Below, piece by piece: positions 5,351 to 6,535 of a stretch of 6,535 nucleotides of DNA (positions within the stretch are counted from its first letter, which is position 1; each line of letters opens with the position of its first letter). The translations under genes were made by a program, and so were the position numbers. Below the pieces are notes generated by a model that saw only the letters and a program-made list of their open reading frames with translations, was not told the origin of the DNA and ran no database searches. Source of the DNA: UBA1372 sp964496075 (lineage in GTDB: Bacteria; Patescibacteriota; Microgenomatia; UBA12405); NCBI GenBank assembly GCA_964496075.1, contig CAZBXB010000039.1:1-6535 (forward strand). The letters run 5' to 3'.

Positions 5351-5629
5351 TTATTCTAAAATTCCGTCAAGATTAACATCGTAAAGAATTTCTTCACTAA
5401 TTAGTCTGTAGGATAATATTTCTTCTTTTTTAAACCACAAGTCAATTTCGGTTTCAGCTTCTTGTGGATTACCGGAGGCGTGAATTAGATTTCTGACAGC
5501 TCTTTTGTCCACATCAGATATTTCATATGAGTCGATGGTTAGGTCTCCTCTAATGGTACCGACATCAGAGGATCGTGGTTCGGTACTGCCAGTGATTTTT
5601 CTAACAATCCCGATGGCATTCATACCTTG
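5351..5629 (-). repeat. ndk 3' half, copy B (within the intact ndk)
   Basis: This is the partner of the repeat at 301-579. Here it is continuous with a normal NDK N-terminus, so this copy is taken as the functional one. Confidence 0.75.
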
Positions 5630-5965
5630 CCAGACCATGGCGACGATTGGTCCAGATGTCATATATTTGACTAATATATCGAAAATAAATTCACCCATTT
5701 CCTGTGGATTCGTATATGGGGGTTGTTTGTTGTGTTGGGTATAAGTTTCGATAACCTGTTTTCCCTTGTCCTTTATCCAATTGGAATTACTAATATAGTG
5801 TTTTTCGATTAATTCTCTGGTAGGAATAAGCATTTTTATGGCAATTAGTTTTAGGCCACATCTTTCATATCTTCTGACTATCTCTCCTATCAGAGTTCTT
5901 TGGATGCCGTCGGGCTTGATAATAACTAAAGTTTTTTCTTTTTTGGGATCTTTGTCTTGTAACAT
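5351..5965 (-). CDS. ndk: Nucleoside diphosphate kinase, long form
   Basis: NDK moves the terminal phosphate from one NTP to another NDP through a phospho-histidine, balancing the nucleotide pools. This 204-residue protein has TLVIIKPDGIQR (12-23) with the nucleotide-binding Lys17, the YMTSGPIVAMVWQG strand (101-114), VRKITGSTEP (121-130), GTIRGDLTIDS (136-146) and NLIHASG (159-165) with the active-site His162. It is longer than the usual 140-150 residues because of an insertion of roughly 25 residues between His56-Tyr57 and TSGP (103-106), plus a short C-terminal tail. I associate the insertion with NDKs of candidate-phyla-radiation bacteria. The ATG at 5965 has AAAGGA about nine bases upstream on the minus strand. 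The gene is divergent from the ArsR-type gene across 65 bases. Its last 92 residues recur in the chimeric frame at 301-684. Confidence 0.95.
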   Translation of the reverse strand: MLQDKDPKKEKTLVIIKPDGIQRTLIGEIVRRYERCGLKLIAIKMLIPTRELIEKHYISNSNWIKDKGKQVIETYTQHNKQPPYTNPQEMGEFIFDILVKYMTSGPIVAMVWQGMNAIGIVRKITGSTEPRSSDVGTIRGDLTIDSYEISDVDKRAVRNLIHASGNPQEAETEIDLWFKKEEILSYRLISEEILYDVNLDGILE

Positions 5966-5984
5966 GCTTGATTTTCCTTTACTG

Positions 5985-6013
5985 TTTGCTTTTTTTCAAT
6001 ATCTTGTTATATT
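5985..6013 (+). promoter_or_regulatory. Probable promoter of the ArsR-type regulator
   Basis: TATATT (6008-6013), preceded by TGT, is an extended -10; a poor -35 (TTTGCT, 5985-5990) lies 17 bases upstream. Initiation near 6019-6020 would leave a leader of about ten bases containing only the Shine-Dalgarno. The same AT-rich stretch reads TATAAC on the minus strand and may also serve ndk. Confidence 0.45.
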
Positions 6014-6030
6014 TTGATGCAGGTGGAATT

Positions 6031-6333
6031 ATGAACAAAATATATAAAAGTCTAGCAGATCAAACCAGGAGAGGAATTATAAAGTTGTTATTGAATAGTG
6101 ATTTGTCGGTCAATGAAATCGTAGCGAATTTTTCAATTAGCCAAGCAACAATTTCATCTCATTTGGCATATTTAAGATTGGCAGGTTTGGTAAATGTGGT
6201 AAAGATGGGTAGAAAGAGGATATATTCTTTAGATAAGGTTAAATGGTCTGACTTTGTAAAAAGCTTAATTGATGATCTTGATGGTATTGGTAATGATGAA
6301 AAAAAATATTTGGATATCGTTGAAAGAAGATAG
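6031..6333 (+). CDS. Small ArsR-family winged-helix transcriptional regulator
   Basis: This is a 100-residue DNA-binding protein. It opens with IYKSLADQTRRGIIKLLL (4-21), the first helices of ArsR proteins. A helix-turn-helix follows (LSVNEIVANFSISQATISSHLAYLRLAGLV, about 25-54; recognition helix SQATISSHLAYL), then a beta wing (VVKMGRKRIYSLD, 56-68). The start is the ATG at 6031, preceded by AGGTGG five bases upstream; a longer in-frame start at 5968 would add a hydrophobic stretch foreign to the family. There are no cysteines and only one histidine, so the classical ArsR metal site (ELCVCDL) is missing and metal sensing is unlikely. A palindrome at its 3' end could be its own binding site. 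It is divergent from ndk and may regulate ndk, itself or the next gene. The effector is unknown. Confidence 0.88.
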   Translation: MNKIYKSLADQTRRGIIKLLLNSDLSVNEIVANFSISQATISSHLAYLRLAGLVNVVKMGRKRIYSLDKVKWSDFVKSLIDDLDGIGNDEKKYLDIVERR

Positions 6334-6352
6334 TCATATAATAAATGACTAT
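6330..6352 (+). promoter_or_regulatory. Perfect eight-base-arm inverted repeat, candidate operator
   Basis: ATAGTCAT (6330-6337) and ATGACTAT (6345-6352) are exact reverse complements separated by seven bases. The repeat covers the stop codon of the ArsR-type gene, and its last base is the first base of a TTGACT -35 box. No run of T follows, so it is not a standard terminator on the plus strand. Size and symmetry suit a dimeric winged-helix protein. Confidence 0.45.
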
Positions 6353-6380
6353 TGACTGTTAAAAAAGAATCGTGTAGATT
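6352..6380 (+). promoter_or_regulatory. Probable promoter of the membrane-protein gene at 6416
   Basis: TTGACT (6352-6357, five of six consensus bases) is separated by 17 bases from TAGATT (6375-6380, four of six). Transcription would begin near 6387, about 30 bases before the ATG at 6416. Confidence 0.45.
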
Positions 6381-6415
6381 AATTTAGCTTTAATAATTTA
6401 TATTTATTTAAATAT

Positions 6416-6535
6416 ATGAGTAGTAGAAGTAACAAAAATTTAATATCAAAAGAAGATCTTATAAGTATGTTTTTAGGTCTGGCAATAGTGGGTATAGTTA
6501 TGATTGTGTTGGTAAATTACTTTAAAAGTAGATCC
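6416..6535 (+). CDS. Single-span membrane protein, N-terminal fragment (runs off the right edge)
   Basis: Forty codons are open to the end of the window. A polar start (SSRSNKNLISKEDLI) is followed by one hydrophobic helix, MFLGLAIVGIVMIVLVNYF (residues 18-36), and then KSRS. This suggests a cytoplasmic N-terminus and an exported domain beyond the window, but the visible part does not identify the family. The ATG at 6416 has no Shine-Dalgarno; the region before it is AT-rich (6381-6415) and otherwise featureless. The gene could be controlled by the ArsR-type protein through the palindrome that abuts its promoter. Confidence 0.6.
   Translation, partial: MSSRSNKNLISKEDLISMFLGLAIVGIVMIVLVNYFKSRS

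Noticed and set aside
5320..5371. Seven-base inverted repeat CTTGACG / CGTCAAG at the convergent ends of the orphan frame and ndk, considered as a bidirectional terminator
   Set aside because: The loop would be 38 bases and there is no T run beside either arm. The right arm is simply the Leu-Asp-Gly codons near the ndk C-terminus.
5968..6030. Upstream in-frame start extending the ArsR-type protein by 21 residues
   Set aside because: The extra residues are a hydrophobic stretch encoded by promoter-like DNA. The ATG at 6031 has a good AGGTGG ribosome-binding site and begins exactly where ArsR proteins normally begin.

Overview
The window looks like a piece of a metagenome-assembled genome from the candidate phyla radiation (Patescibacteria). 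The basis is low GC, short intergenic gaps, a nucleoside diphosphate kinase (NDK) with the long internal insertion I associate with that group, a LemA-type protein, a tRNA without encoded CCA, and a run of ten Ns marking a scaffold gap. UGA is used as a stop at two clear gene ends, so code 11 fits. The lineage call is inference.

Layout. Positions 1-151 (minus) hold the N-terminus of a LemA-family protein, cut by the window edge. A tRNA-Asp(GUC) lies at 222-295. Ending six bases beyond it, on the opposite strand, is a chimeric reading frame (301-684): its first ~35 residues resemble a transposase N-terminus and its last 92 residues are the C-terminal half of an NDK. A probable insertion-sequence end lies just upstream of that frame (about 716-739). 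Then comes a well-formed promoter (751-779) and a tightly packed run of six plus-strand genes (821-4977): a membrane-anchored ThiY/NMT1-type substrate-binding protein, an ABC ATPase, an ABC permease, a P-loop nucleotide-kinase-like protein, an orotate phosphoribosyltransferase-like protein and a Nudix hydrolase interrupted by the N gap. A small unrecognised reading frame (5068-5319) follows. On the minus strand is a full-length ndk (5351-5965), divergent from a small ArsR-type regulator (6031-6333). The window ends in the N-terminus of a single-span membrane protein (6416-6535).

How the genes may work together. Shared strand and small gaps or overlaps suggest that the importer, kinase-like, phosphoribosyltransferase and Nudix genes form one operon. 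A coherent but unproven reading is a scavenging module: a THI5/ThiY-like importer takes up a small, perhaps pyrimidine-type, compound; the phosphoribosyltransferase attaches ribose-5-phosphate; the kinase-like protein, Nudix enzyme and nearby NDK process or phosphorylate nucleotides. Such a module would suit an organism that cannot make its own nucleotides.

The most unusual structure is the pair of ndk 3' halves (301-579 and 5351-5629), in the same orientation, flanking this operon. One is intact and one is fused to an IS remnant. This points to past rearrangement, or less likely to an assembly join.
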